Positions 26,597 through 36,043 of a DNA stretch of 64,000 nt are shown here, one piece after another. The notes under the pieces are model-generated. The model was not told the DNA's origin, searched no databases, and worked only from the letters and a program-made list of their open reading frames with translations. The stretch is taken from NCBI GenBank assembly GCA_003665825.1, contig QPFY01000005.1, positions 1,550,001-1,614,000 of the forward strand, read 5' to 3'. Source of the stretch: Microbotryum silenes-acaulis (lineage: Eukaryota; Basidiomycota; Microbotryomycetes; Microbotryales; Microbotryaceae). Position numbers and translations under genes: made by a program. Every line of letters starts with the position of its first letter. Position 1 is the first letter of the stretch.

Positions 26597-26705
26597 AGTC
26601 CGCACTCCGCCCAACACCCAGGTCCCCCTTACACCGGTCACTGCCTCGTCGATTACACCACTTGCCACAACCTCCTTTTGTGCTCTTCTGGAAGCGTTCG
26701 AACGA
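26597..26705 (+). other. CopE 3' untranslated region
   Basis: About 110 bp separate the gag stop from the polypurine tract. It ends TTCGAACGAG before the G-run, nearly the same as TTCGAGCGAG in CopD (44360-44369 in reverse). I see no coding sequence. Confidence 0.6.
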
Positions 26706-26712
26706 GGGGGGG
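26706..26712 (+). promoter_or_regulatory. CopE polypurine tract
   Basis: A run of seven G directly precedes the 3' LTR (TGTTGAATTTC). Together with the upstream TTCGAACGAG it matches the CopD tract at 44353-44369 (reverse) in all but one base. Confidence 0.75.
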
Positions 26713-27572
26713 TGTTGAATTTCATTCTACTACAATCCTTCGAACACTTCAACCTTGCGCCGCAACTTACCCGGCCCGCCCATTTTCTTGCCTCGAGCGC
26801 CTTTCGCCTCGGCGCACTCTCGCCTCGAGCGCCTTTTCGCCTCGGGCGCCTTTCGCCTTCGCAGCCAAGCCGCCCCCTTGTCTCCGCCACCGCGCCAGCC
26901 TGCTCAACTCACGCTCGCGCGCCGCCGCCTCCACGCCGGGACTTAGTCAGTCCGCACTCTCCAGCCTAGCCGAGCCAACGCCTCCGCCTCGCCACAGCCA
27001 GTTTGCCACCGCCGACCTCATGACCCATCGGCCATGCAGAACATCGCCCACTCATGATGCCCGCGGTTCGCAACCTGAAGCCTGTCGTCACGGATCGCCT
27101 CACTCAACAACTCTGGATCGTGTAGATAAGTTTCCCCTCGTGTCCGTCGTCCAACACGACACTCCTCAGAGCCTCGATGGTCCACTTGGAGTTCGGTCTT
27201 GAAGCTTCGCATTGTGTTAGCCCAGTTTGTCTTAGCGCGGCCCTTTGCTGGAACCTCACCCGACTCGCGCGCCCTCGCGCCTCTCTTCCTCTTCTCTACC
27301 GCTTCCCAACATTAGCTAGGCAGCTAATCTTCGGTAGAGAACAGGTTAGTTGCAATCACATCTACCGCTTCCCAACATTAGCTAGGCAGCTAATCTTCGG
27401 TAGAGAACAGATCGCCCAGCCGCACCGCGTCCGTCTCGTCAGACCGAGCCTGTGCCGCCGCACGACCTCTCCGCCCGGACCGTCCGTCGCAACCTTGCCA
27501 CGTCGACGCTCCTACAGTAGCCCTAGCGGTCGCTACGCCAACCTCCCAAGGTCCTGCAGCCTACATTCAACA
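26713..27572 (+). repeat. E1 3' LTR, variant a (860 bp)
   Basis: It runs from TGTTGAATTTCATTCTAC to CTACATTCAACA. A 50-bp hairpin-bearing unit is duplicated (27295-27344 and 27361-27410) with a 16-bp linker GTTAGTTGCAATCACA between. It has the same length as the E3 5' LTR. Confidence 0.9.
27345..27410 (+). other. Intron-like duplication in E1 3' LTR (66 bp)
   Basis: The segment begins GTTAGT after CAG, ends AACAG, and contains CTAAT (CTRAY branch-point type) about 23 nt before its end. Removing it restores exactly the unduplicated LTR seen at 24381-25440 and 22180-23298. Splicing itself is not shown. Confidence 0.5.
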
Positions 27573-28054
27573 CGCCTCGCCACAGCCAGTTTGCCACCGC
27601 CGACCTCATGACCCATCGGCCATGCAGAACATCGCCCACTCATGATGCCCGCGGTTCCCAACCTGAAGCCTGTCGTCACGGATCGTGTAGATAAGTTTCC
27701 CCTCGTGTCCGTCGTCCAACACGGCACCCCTCAGAGCCTCGATGGTCCACTTGGAGTTCGGTCTTGAAGCTTCGCATTGTGTTAGCCCAGTTTGTCTTAG
27801 CGCGGCCCTTTGCTGGAGCCTCACCCGACTCGCGCGCCCTCGCGCCTCTCTTCCTCTTCTCTACCGCTTCCCAACATTAGCTAGACAGCTAATCTTCGGT
27901 AGAGAACAGATCGTCCAGCCGCACCGTGTCCGTGCCGCCTCACGACTTCTCCCCCCGGCCCGTCCGTCGCACACTGTAGCCACGTCGACGCTCCGCCAGT
28001 AGCCCAAGTGGTCGCTACTCCCAAGTCCGAAACCTTTTCGGCTTCCACTTAACA
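27573..28054 (+). repeat. CopE LTR 3' remnant, variant b
   Basis: It begins in mid-LTR (CGCCTCGCCACAGCC) right after the E1 3' LTR and ends TTCCACTTAACA, the variant-b terminus. The hairpin unit is single. It is the right part of the LTR into which E1 appears to have inserted or recombined. The right neighbour is CopF coding sequence. Confidence 0.82.
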
Positions 28055-30349
28055 GTCGTCGAGGAAGGTGGCATTTCGGCCAATCACAACCTTGTTGGTG
28101 GAATGGTCGAAGAAACGGAAAGCCTTGGAGGCGAGGTCGTAACCGGTGAAGATCACGCGCGCGGCCTTGGGCTCGAGCTTGCTGCGAAGGTCCGGCGCGA
28201 CCGTGAGCCAGGCCGCGCAGCCGAACGGGTGGAGGGCGGTGGCGGTGGTGCGTTGGCCGTTCCAAACGGATTCTGGAGTCTGTTTGGCCAAAGCTGAGTG
28301 TGAGCACCTGTTTTTGCAATAAACGAAGTACGCAGCCGCTTCATCCCAAAAGGTGGCCAGCAGATGGGAGTCAGCAAGGAGGGCGAGGACGCCCTCGACA
28401 ATGGAGAGATTGACACGTTCGGCACGACCGTTTTGCTGAGGTGTGTAGGGGATAGAATGTTGACGACGAATGCCCCTGGACTTGCAGAACTCCGTGAATG
28501 CGTTTGATCGGTACTCCCCGCCGTTGTCGGTGCGAAGGATTTTTAAACGCGCGTTCGTGTCTAACTCCACTTCGGCGAGCCAAGTCTGGAAGGTCGGGAA
28601 GACGTCGCTTTTGTGATCAATCGCGTATGCCCAGAGTTTGCGAGAGTGGTCGTCAAGAAATGTGACAAGGTAGCGCTTCCCGGTCAAGGACGGCGTGGGG
28701 AACGAAAGGACATCGCTGTGCACGAGGCCAAGTCTTTCGGGGGAATGCGACTCAGAGTCGGGAAAGGGAAGACGGTGGCCTTTGGAACCAAGGCAAGCAT
28801 TGCAAACAAACTCCTCTACGTCTTTGTTACTGTACCCGGCCCCAAACCCGTCCAGCAAACCTGCAGCGATCATCTTCTGGATAGAGGATGGGGCAAGATG
28901 GCCGAGGCAGCGGTGAAGGGTAAGCAGGGGCACGGTAGACTCAGAACGCGAGAGAAGGGCAAGCTGCTGACACTTGGTGTGATCCGCGTCCAAAAGGTAG
29001 AGACCGTCGTTAACCCTGGTACCGTGAGCAATGGCCTGGCCGTCCTTGGCGATGTCGATGCCGTCGCTGGTGAAGGCGAGTCGAACGCGGTCGGTGTCGC
29101 AGAGGCGAGAGACGGAGAGGAGGTTGACGTGGAGGCCCGGCGTGTGCAGAACGCCACGCAGCGTGATCGGATGTCCGGTCTTGGCAACGAACGCTACGTC
29201 CCCCATGCCGATGGCCGTGATACCGCCGGCAATGCCGCCGATCTTGGTGTGCGCCGTCTGGCGATAAGCCGTGAATAGAGAACGATCGGCGACCATGTGT
29301 GCCGTGGCGCCCGAGTCGACTACAAAGGCGTCAGTTGGGAGTTTCCGGCGAGCGAACAGGCAGGAGGCGAAATAGCCGACGTTAGGCTGTGGAGCGGCGG
29401 GGAGAGACATGTCGTCCTGGTTGTCGTCGCCGGTGTGTTTCTGTTCGCTCCGGTGCTTGCAGTCGAGGGCCCAGTGACCTTTCTTGTGGCAGCGGCGGCA
29501 GGGGCCGGCGGGCGGGTGTTTCGCCCGTGAGGTGCAGTCGCGCAGGCGGTGGCCGGGGGCGCGGCAGGCGGGACAAGGGGAGGCGGTGGCGAGCATGGCC
29601 GAGTGTGATGACGAGAGTCCCGCCGAGCGAAGCTGGATGCGGATGCGATCCGTCAGCGTCGTGAGTTCCGGGAGGTCGCGTTGGTTGCGCTGCTCGTCCG
29701 TGAACGTGAGTCGGAAGCTGTCGAGGCAAGATGGGACCATGGCGAGCACGTCGTTGAGCGAGGTTTTGGCGTCGCGGATTTCCTGCGCGATCGACATGTA
29801 TTCACGGAGCCAGGTGTCGTACGCCTCGACGGAGGCAGGCATCTTCCTGAAGTCCCAAAGGCGGGCGAACAACTCGAGGGTGCGAGTGGCGTCGTCCGGT
29901 GCGAAACGAGCCTTGAGTGCGGCAAAGATGCGTGGTGCCGACAGGTCGTCGCTGGGGATGGTGTTGAGGGTGGCTGAGACGTCGGCTGAGTCGATCAAGC
30001 CAACAATGATTTCCCGCGCGGCGTCGTCACGGGCGGCAAGCTGGTCGGCCGTCCATGTCGGAGGGATGACACCGTCAAGAACGTAACCACGGACTTGATT
30101 TGGAAGCGCGAGACGGAGTTGACGTAACCAGTTCGTAAACGACTTAGGCCCGTCAAGACGAGCGTGCTTGGGGAACACGACTTTTGATGCGGTGGCGGTG
30201 TTTGCCTGCGTGGCAGTGACGGGCGGGGTGGCGGCGGCGGCGGCGGCAGGGGGCTGTGAGGCCTGTAGCGTGGCAATTTGCACGCTGATCGAAGGGTCAG
30301 GGGAGCTGATGTCCCTGGGGGGCGAAGGCGGGGCGGGGAAGCTGTCCAT
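28055..30349 (-). pseudogene. CopF Gag-protease-integrase, truncated
   Basis: ATG at 30349 ([13 protein letters not shown]). The frame is open for about 765 codons and close to F2/F4. It shows two zinc knuckles ([14 protein letters not shown] and [14 protein letters not shown]), protease DSGAT, the pre-integrase finger and the integrase D-D-E residues. Differences include a missing Leu-Ala-Ala block after IATLQA and absence of the Thr-His-Val-Leu-Ala insertion near residue 211. It has no reverse transcriptase. Confidence 0.88.
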
Positions 30350-30416
30350 GCTGCGATGGTGCGATGGGCTGGGGCGGCTCGAGGGAAAAATGCAAGCGGC
30401 GGGGCTGGTAGCTCGT

Positions 30417-30428
30417 GGGCTTATAACC
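30417..30428 (-). promoter_or_regulatory. CopF primer-binding site, anticodon-arm type
   Basis: On the minus strand GGTTATAAGCCC directly follows the LTR. It differs from the CopD/CopE site by one base, facing the anticodon, and so would pair fully with a UAU-anticodon loop or with one mismatch to initiator tRNA-Met. The same site is at 40603-40614, 41782-41793, 52316-52327 and 59386-59397. Confidence 0.58.
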
Positions 30429-30587
30429 TATTCGATCAACTCTACTACGTCAGCGATGTAGTTATAGCCAAGAGTGATGAATAGGAAGCTAACAGTAAGG
30501 GAGCCGCGCGCCTAAGTCCTGAGCCGATGCGCCCAGCTCGATCCGTGCGCCTAAGTCCTGACCCGAGCGGAGAGTGGATTCCTCACA
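30429..30587 (-). repeat. F1 5' LTR (159 bp, short form)
   Basis: It has TGTGAGGAATCC and GAATA ends in reverse. It carries only one copy of the terminal hairpin unit and few GC-rich 39-bp units, which explains its small size against 355 bp in F4. Confidence 0.85.
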
Positions 30588-30880
30588 GAAAAAACCCTGC
30601 TGACTCAACACCCGCCTAAAACACAAGAAGGGACCGACACTGATGGAGCGCGCTTCCGAGTCCCAAGCCGAGCCGACGGCCCCCGCGCGTACGCCTAAGT
30701 TCCGACTGAGGGAAGCGCGCGCGCGGAGCCTAAGTCCCGGGTCTGGGCGAATGCGCCCCAGATGCGCCAAGCCAACCCCGCGCGCCTAAGTCCCACCGGT
30801 GGGGGGGCGGCCTAGCGGGCGCGCGCAACGATCGCGACGCCCCCGGAACCCCTGTCGAGCCGGTGGCGGAGTCGTCCTAC
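30588..30880 (-). repeat. Decayed copia LTR-like sequence
   Basis: The stretch at about 30787-30880 resembles a CopC LTR in reverse (CCTAAGTCCCACCGG, GGGCGCGCGCAACGA, CCCCTGTCGAGC) with many changes. The left part has GCGCGCCTAAGTC-type motifs seen in CopC and CopF LTRs. No clean ends or duplications are visible. Confidence 0.45.
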
Positions 30881-31029
30881 TATCCGGGTCAATTCGAAGG
30901 GAGAATGAGGAAAGCGAGCAAACGAATGGTGGAGTCAGCGTTGATCCCAAACAATGCTGAACTAAGCGAGGCGCGTGGAAAGGATATGGTAGATACAGCT
31001 CACCTGGGTATTGAGTTGCCCAAATCCTT
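30881..31029. other. Unassigned sequence
   Basis: About 150 bp between the LTR-like remnant and CopH. There is no open frame of note and no match to the other families in the window. It may be a decayed 3' part of CopH or an older element. Confidence 0.3.
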
Positions 31030-31727
31030 ACACAGCCGGTGCGGGCTCGCGGTACGTGCTGAAGTCCGGGCGGTGCATGTCCAGTAGGTCGAGGCGAATC
31101 TGGGGCTGTGAGCCAATGAGGTCGAGAGGATCGGCGGAGTCTTCAGAGTCGGTTGGTAAGGCCGAGGGTGACGATGACGCCGCCAACGACGGTGAGAGCG
31201 CAGGCGATGGTGACGAGGGCGGCGCAGGAGACGGTGACGAGGACGGTTCGGCATCTGTGGAGTTAAGTAAGGTTCCGCCAGTGTACCCTGGGGCCACGTC
31301 AACGGCGCTCATGGCAGAATCATCAAGGGGGGATGAGACGTCCATGTGCGCCAACCTTACTAGTGGGGTCCATGTCTTGACAGTGTCTTGAAGGTCGGCA
31401 ATGGGAGCGCTGGCGAAGTGCGTGTCGACATCGTGCTCGGTGGAGTCGCCATGTAACCCGGGGAATTCAGTGTCGAGGAACGTGGCATTTCTGCCCAGAA
31501 TGATCTTCTTTGTCGTAGTGTCGTAGAAACGAAAGGCTTTTGAAGCCAGGTCGTAGCCGGTGAAGAGAACGCGAACCGCTTTCGGGTCGAGTTTCGAGCG
31601 AAGTTCGGGCGCGACCGTGAGCCAAGCTGTGCAGCCGAACGGGTGAAGCGCCGAGGCGTTGGCGCGGTCGCCCTGCCAGACGGAGTTCGGTGTTGCCTTG
31701 TCCAGGGCCGAGTGTTGACACAGGTTC
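31030..31727 (-). pseudogene. CopH copia Pol fragment (integrase end and linker)
   Basis: The frame reads [17 protein letters not shown], the integrase C-terminus ([25 protein letters not shown]) and an acidic Ser/Pro-rich linker. It is related to CopF but clearly different, except for a block of about 100 bp (31257-31370) that is almost identical to CopF. A stop occurs at 31028. The right end is cut by the D2 LTR at 31728. No catalytic integrase, RT or LTR remains. Confidence 0.78.
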
Positions 31728-31935
31728 TGTTGAATTCCATACACTCTTGCTTAGGTCGATCTCCAATCCGCGCCGCTTGGACCCCTTTTGGACTTAGAGA
31801 TATTTCGCGCACTCGCACTGCGCGCCTCTTATAGTCTTTCCCCTAACGCTCCAATATACTTCCCACAACTCGTACTGTGTCTCGTGTACTTACTGGTTGC
31901 CGATCCAGTCCCCTCCCGAGACATACGACTTAACA
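31728..31935 (+). repeat. D2 5' LTR (208 bp)
   Basis: It runs from TGTTGAATTCCATACAC to TACGACTTAACA. It is slightly shorter and more diverged than the D3 LTRs. Confidence 0.85.
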
Positions 31936-31967
31936 GGTTATGAGCCCGAGCTAACAGCTGCTCCACG

Positions 31968-32155
31968 ATGCCACCACCACCATCGTCACTTGCGACCATC
32001 ATGATCGTATTCGTCATCATCATCGCCCTATACCACACTGTTGCAACCGCCCTCGCCCATGCGACCGGCCGTTACCGCACCATGACGCAACTTGACACGT
32101 CGCACCTGGACCCAACTGTGAGCGTGACAGTTCGGCCCAGCGTAAACGTCGTCGC
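31968..32155 (+). pseudogene. CopD Pol N-terminus, truncated
   Basis: It starts [20 protein letters not shown], with the same hydrophobic segment as the other copies but conservative changes (V/I/F), followed by [15 protein letters not shown] sequence. It is cut before the protease. Confidence 0.8.
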
Positions 32156-32409
32156 TACGAAGTTACGACGACTGCTCAAGCGGTGGTAAGGCTCTGATCG
32201 ACGGACCAAGGAGACCAGACCAAGAAGTTGCTTGAGCAGGAGAGAGAGAAGCGCGGAGCCATTTGGCTCGGGTGAGCGCGCGGCTGGGTCTGCCACCTTT
32301 GTCAGGCGCACGGACCCAGCCCAGGAAAGGGAGAGAGCCTAGGTGTGGAAGGCAGGCCAAAAAGGAGGCATGATGCGAGAAGGAAACATAAGAGTTTGTC
32401 AATCTCACA
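32156..32409 (-). repeat. CopG 3' LTR (254 bp)
   Basis: It is bounded by D2 coding sequence on the left and the polypurine tract on the right. The TGTGAG start and TA end fit the CopC/CopF group. No second copy lies in the window. Confidence 0.68.
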
Positions 32410-32416
32410 CCCCCCC

Positions 32417-32636
32417 TACTTCGAGTATCAGGGAGTGCAGACACCAAGTCGACCGCGGTGCCGAGCGAACAGGTCGCGAGACAAAGCCTTGGTGAAGATA
32501 TCGGCCGTCATCTCGCCGGTGGCAATGTACTGTACACTGATGTCACCCAGGGAGACCATATCCCGGACGAAGTGTTCGCGAAGGCGAATGTGCCGAGTGC
32601 GAGCGTGGAAGACCAGATTCTTGGTGAGGGCATTGG
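32417..32636 (-). pseudogene. CopG Pol C-terminus (RNase H end)
   Basis: Reading the minus strand gives [20 protein letters not shown], then [12 protein letters not shown] and [11 protein letters not shown], the typical copia RNase H tail, ending TGA just before the polypurine tract. Unlike CopA, CopC and CopF, the stop lies before the LTR. Confidence 0.8.
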
Positions 32637-33503
32637 TGTTGAATGTAGGCTGCAGGACCTTGGGAGGTTGGCGTAGCGACCGCTAGGGCTACTGTAGGAG
32701 CGTCGACGTGGCAAGGTTGCGACGGACGGTCCGGGCGGAGAGGTCGTGCGGCGGCACAGGCTCGGTCTGACGAGACGGACGCGGTGCGGCTGGGCGATCT
32801 GTTCTCTGTTCTCTACCGAAGATTAGCTGCCTAGCTAATGTTGGGAAGCGGTAGATGTGATTGCAACTAACCTGTTCTCTACCGAAGATTAGCTGCCTAG
32901 CTAATGTTGGGAAGCGGTAGAGAAGAGGAAGAGAGGCGCGAGGGCGCGCGAGTCGGGTGAGGTTCCAGCAAAGGGCCGCGCTAAGACAAACTGGGCTAAC
33001 ACAATGCGAAGCTTCAAGACCGAACTCCAAGTGGACCATCGAGGCTCTGAGGAGTGTCGTGTTGGACGACGGACACGAGGGGAAACTTATCTACACGATC
33101 CAGAGTTGTTGAGTGAGGCGATCCGTGACGACAGGCTTCAGGTTGCGAACCGCGGGCATCATGAGTGGGCGATGTTCTGCATGGCCGATGGGTCATGAGG
33201 TCGGCGGTGGCAAACTGGCTGTGGCGAGGCGGAGGCGTTGGCTCGGCTAGGCTGGAGAGTGCGGACTGACTAAGTCCCGGCGTGGAGGCGGCGGCGCGCG
33301 AGCGTGAGTTGAGCAGGCTGGCGCGGTGGCGGAGACAAGGGGGCGGCTTGGCTGCGAAGGCGAAAGGCGCCCGAGGCGAAAAGGCGCTCGAGGCGAGAGT
33401 GCGCCGAGGCGAAAGGCGCTCGAGGCAAGAAAATGGGCGGGCCGGGTAAGTTGCGGCGCAAGGTTGAAGTGTTCGAAGGATTGTAGTAGAATGAAATTCA
33501 ACA
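32637..33503 (-). repeat. E3 3' LTR (867 bp)
   Basis: Variant a, with the duplicated hairpin unit and the GTTAGTTGCAAT linker in reverse near 32855-32870. A small extra AGAACAG duplication and minor changes explain the 7-bp difference from the 5' LTR. Confidence 0.9.
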
Positions 33504-33619
33504 CCCCCCCTCGTTCGAACGCTTCCAGAAGAGCACAAAAGGAGGTTGTGGCAAGTGGTGTAATCGACGAGGCAGTGACCGGTGTAAGGGGGACCTGGGT
33601 GTTGGGCGGAGTGCGGACT

Positions 33620-34771
33620 TTACCAATTTTGGCCGCCGGCCGTCGAGGGATCCGGGAGTTCTTGGAACCGTGAGATTGTGCCTACGACGGGTGCGTCCTC
33701 CGGTGCGGTAATGGTTGGGGCCGTGGTGTGACGTTGGTGTCCGTGGCGTCGCTCGATGTAACGTTGGCGGGCGGCGTCGTCGGGGCAGTGTCGTACTCGA
33801 TGCACGCCGTTGTTGCAGGCGGGGCAGGGAAACTTAGCTGGAGACTGTTGCGAGGGACGAGATGACGATGGTGATGCTGCCGCAAATGCGGTTACGTTCG
33901 GGCCAGTGTTACGAGTGTCGTGGTGGTTCTTGACTTGCTTGTGTGCAAGGGTCATGAGGTTTGCCGGGGTCGGTAGCTGGTCGGTGTTGTGGAGCTCCAT
34001 GTATTGGCGGAATGCGTCCAGTTCGTCGGGGATCAGGGTGAGAGCTCGAGCCGTGATGACGTCCATTATCGTGATTTGGGCTGATTCGAGGCAGGCTGAC
34101 TGGTTGAGGAATTCGGCCATCCATTCGACGAAGCCCTTCTCCTCGATAGGTGCGCGCGGAATGTTGAAGAACGAGTGGAGCAGACGGAGTGTGGACTGTG
34201 ACGACGTTGGATTGTACTCCCGATTTAGGTGATCATAGTAGGCCTGTGCGCGACGGTGGGCGGTGGCAACGGTGAGCAGCGACTTTCGAACGTTTCCGGT
34301 GACACCATCTGAGACTTGGCGGACGGCGAAGATCTCAACATTTTCGTGGTCGATGGCTTCCGCACGGTCGGGGAGGGTGCCAGTCGTGATGTACTCGTAG
34401 ATGGTGGCGCCAACGCGGTCTTGTAACGTGCGGTCCCAAATTCGGAAGGTCTCGACGCCGGAGAGGAGAGCGTCGGCCGGCCAGGTTGAGAGGTGACGTG
34501 GAATATCGATGTTGTAGACGATGGGTTTACGTTCGTTGGCCGGTGTCGGGGAGGTAGTGAACTCACGCAGACGACGTTGTACTTCGAGGTGTATGCGCTC
34601 GTCGATACTGGCCGCCAGGGTGGGGTCAACGTGGCTCGAGGTGGACATGGGGGCGTCGGCGGCGTCGCGAGAAGCGGTGGTGGTGGGTTCGGGTGCGTCC
34701 GGGGAGGCGTCGGAGGTAGGGTTCGCAGGTGCTGCAGGGAATCGGGGCAGATCAGGTCGATTGGGGCTCAT
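33620..34771 (-). CDS. CopE Gag, stand-alone (383 aa)
   Basis: It appears identical in sequence to the E1 Gag: Pro-rich N-terminus, copia-type capsid and zinc knuckle CPACNNGVHRVRHC. The ATG lies within the primer-binding site (34764-34775). No Pol frame follows before the polypurine tract at 33504-33510. Confidence 0.88.
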   Translation of the reverse strand: MSPNRPDLPRFPAAPANPTSDASPDAPEPTTTASRDAADAPMSTSSHVDPTLAASIDERIHLEVQRRLREFTTSPTPANERKPIVYNIDIPRHLSTWPADALLSGVETFRIWDRTLQDRVGATIYEYITTGTLPDRAEAIDHENVEIFAVRQVSDGVTGNVRKSLLTVATAHRRAQAYYDHLNREYNPTSSQSTLRLLHSFFNIPRAPIEEKGFVEWMAEFLNQSACLESAQITIMDVITARALTLIPDELDAFRQYMELHNTDQLPTPANLMTLAHKQVKNHHDTRNTGPNVTAFAAASPSSSRPSQQSPAKFPCPACNNGVHRVRHCPDDAARQRYIERRHGHQRHTTAPTITAPEDAPVVGTISRFQELPDPSTAGGQNW

Positions 34772-34775
34772 AACC

Positions 34776-35635
34776 TGTTGAATGTAGGCTGCAGGACCTT
34801 GGGAGGTTGGCGTAGCGACCGCTAGGGCTACTGTAGGAGCGTCGACGTGGCAAGGTTGCGACGGACGGTCCGGGCGGAGAGGTCGTGCGGCGGCACAGGC
34901 TCGGTCTGACGAGACGGACGCGGTGCGGCTGGGCGATCTGTTCTCTACCGAAGATTAGCTGCCTAGCTAATGTTGGGAAGCGGTAGATGTGATTGCAACT
35001 AACCTGTTCTCTACCGAAGATTAGCTGCCTAGCTAATGTTGGGAAGCGGTAGAGAAGAGGAAGAGAGGCGCGAGGGCGCGCGAGTCGGGTGAGGTTCCAG
35101 CAAAGGGCCGCGCTAAGACAAACTGGGCTAACACAATGCGAAGCTTCAAGACCGAACTCCAAGTGGACCATCGAGGCTCTGAGGAGTGTCGTGTTGGACG
35201 ACGGACACGAGGGGAAACTTATCTACACGATCCAGAGTTGTTGAGTGAGGCGATCCGTGACGACAGGCTTCAGGTTGCGAACCGCGGGCATCATGAGTGG
35301 GCGATGTTCTGCATGGCCGATGGGTCATGAGGTCGGCGGTGGCAAACTGGCTGTGGCGAGGCGGAGGCGTTGGCTCGGCTAGGCTGGAGAGTGCGGACTG
35401 ACTAAGTCCCGGCGTGGAGGCGGCGGCGCGCGAGCGTGAGTTGAGCAGGCTGGCGCGGTGGCGGAGACAAGGGGGCGGCTTGGCTGCGAAGGCGAAAGGC
35501 GCCCGAGGCGAAAAGGCGCTCGAGGCGAGAGTGCGCCGAGGCGAAAGGCGCTCGAGGCAAGAAAATGGGCGGGCCGGGTAAGTTGCGGCGCAAGGTTGAA
35601 GTGTTCGAAGGATTGTAGTAGAATGAAATTCAACA
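34776..35635 (-). repeat. E3 5' LTR, variant a (860 bp)
   Basis: It has the same length as the E1 3' LTR and the same intron-like duplication (linker in reverse near 34988-35003). It ends at 35635 against a 53-bp piece of CopF gag. Confidence 0.9.
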
Positions 35636-35688
35636 CGGCAGGCGGGACAAGGGGAGGCGGTGGCGAGCATGGCCGAGTGCGATGACGA

Positions 35689-36043
35689 TATTCGATCAAC
35701 TCTACTACGTCAGCGATGTAGTTATAGCCAAGAGTGATGAATCTCATTTCAACATACCTATTCGATCAACTCTACTACGTCAGCGATGTAGTTATAGCCA
35801 AGAGTGATGAATAGGAAGCTAACAGTAAGGGAGCCGCGCGCCCCAAGTCCTCAGCCAGGGAGCCTCGGGGCTGAGCCAATGTGCCAGGCTCGCTGCGCGC
35901 GCCTAAGTCCCAGGCTCGCTCCGCGCGCCCAAGTCCTGGGCCGATGTGCCCGGCTCGCTCCGCGCGCCTAAGTCCTGAGCCGATGCGCCCGGCTCGCTCC
36001 GCGCGCCTAAGTCCTGACCCGAGCGGAGAGTGGATTCCTCACA
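35689..36043 (-). repeat. F2 3' LTR (355 bp)
   Basis: It contains the duplicated 55-bp terminal unit with the GGTATGTTGAAATGA-type linker, and GC-rich 39-bp units. It is 26 bp longer than the 5' LTR because of an extra repeat segment, so the repeat array changed after or during insertion. Confidence 0.92.

Larger units (their letters stand above)
24381..27572 (+). mobile_element. CopE (Gag-only copia) element E1
   Basis: E1 has LTR, primer-binding site, a single Gag gene, polypurine tract and LTR, with an internal region of only 1272 bp and no Pol. The 5' LTR (1060 bp) starts like LTR variant b and ends like variant a, so it is a hybrid. The flanks do not match: B2 on the left, and a CopE variant-b LTR remnant then CopF on the right. 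Both facts point to recombination between CopE copies. Confidence 0.88.
28055..30587 (-). mobile_element. CopF copia element F1, 5' half (minus)
   Basis: F1 carries a 5' LTR, primer-binding site, Gag, protease, pre-integrase and integrase. It is cut at 28055, just after the integrase (GRNATFLDD), by the CopE LTR remnant. Reverse transcriptase, RNase H and the 3' LTR are missing. Confidence 0.87.
31728..32155 (+). mobile_element. CopD element D2, 5' fragment
   Basis: D2 has a 5' LTR (31728-31935), primer-binding site (31936-31947) and the first 63 or so codons of Pol, then is cut by a CopG LTR at 32156. It inserted in CopH. It confirms that the CopD 5' end lacks Gag. Confidence 0.85.
32156..32636 (-). 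mobile_element. CopG copia element, 3' fragment (minus)
   Basis: It has a 3' LTR (32156-32409), a G-run polypurine tract (C-run at 32410-32416) and the end of RNase H, then is cut by the E3 LTR at 32637. The LTR begins TGTGAGATTGAC and ends TTCGTA, similar in style to CopC and CopF but different in sequence. Confidence 0.78.
32637..35635 (-). mobile_element. CopE (Gag-only) element E3, complete (minus)
   Basis: E3 has LTRs of 867 and 860 bp around a 1272-bp internal region holding Gag only. It looks structurally complete, but the flanks differ (CopG left, CopF gag right) and no duplication is present, so it probably formed by recombination between two CopE copies in different targets. Its Gag appears identical to that of E1, in inverted orientation 5-8 kb away. 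Confidence 0.9.
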
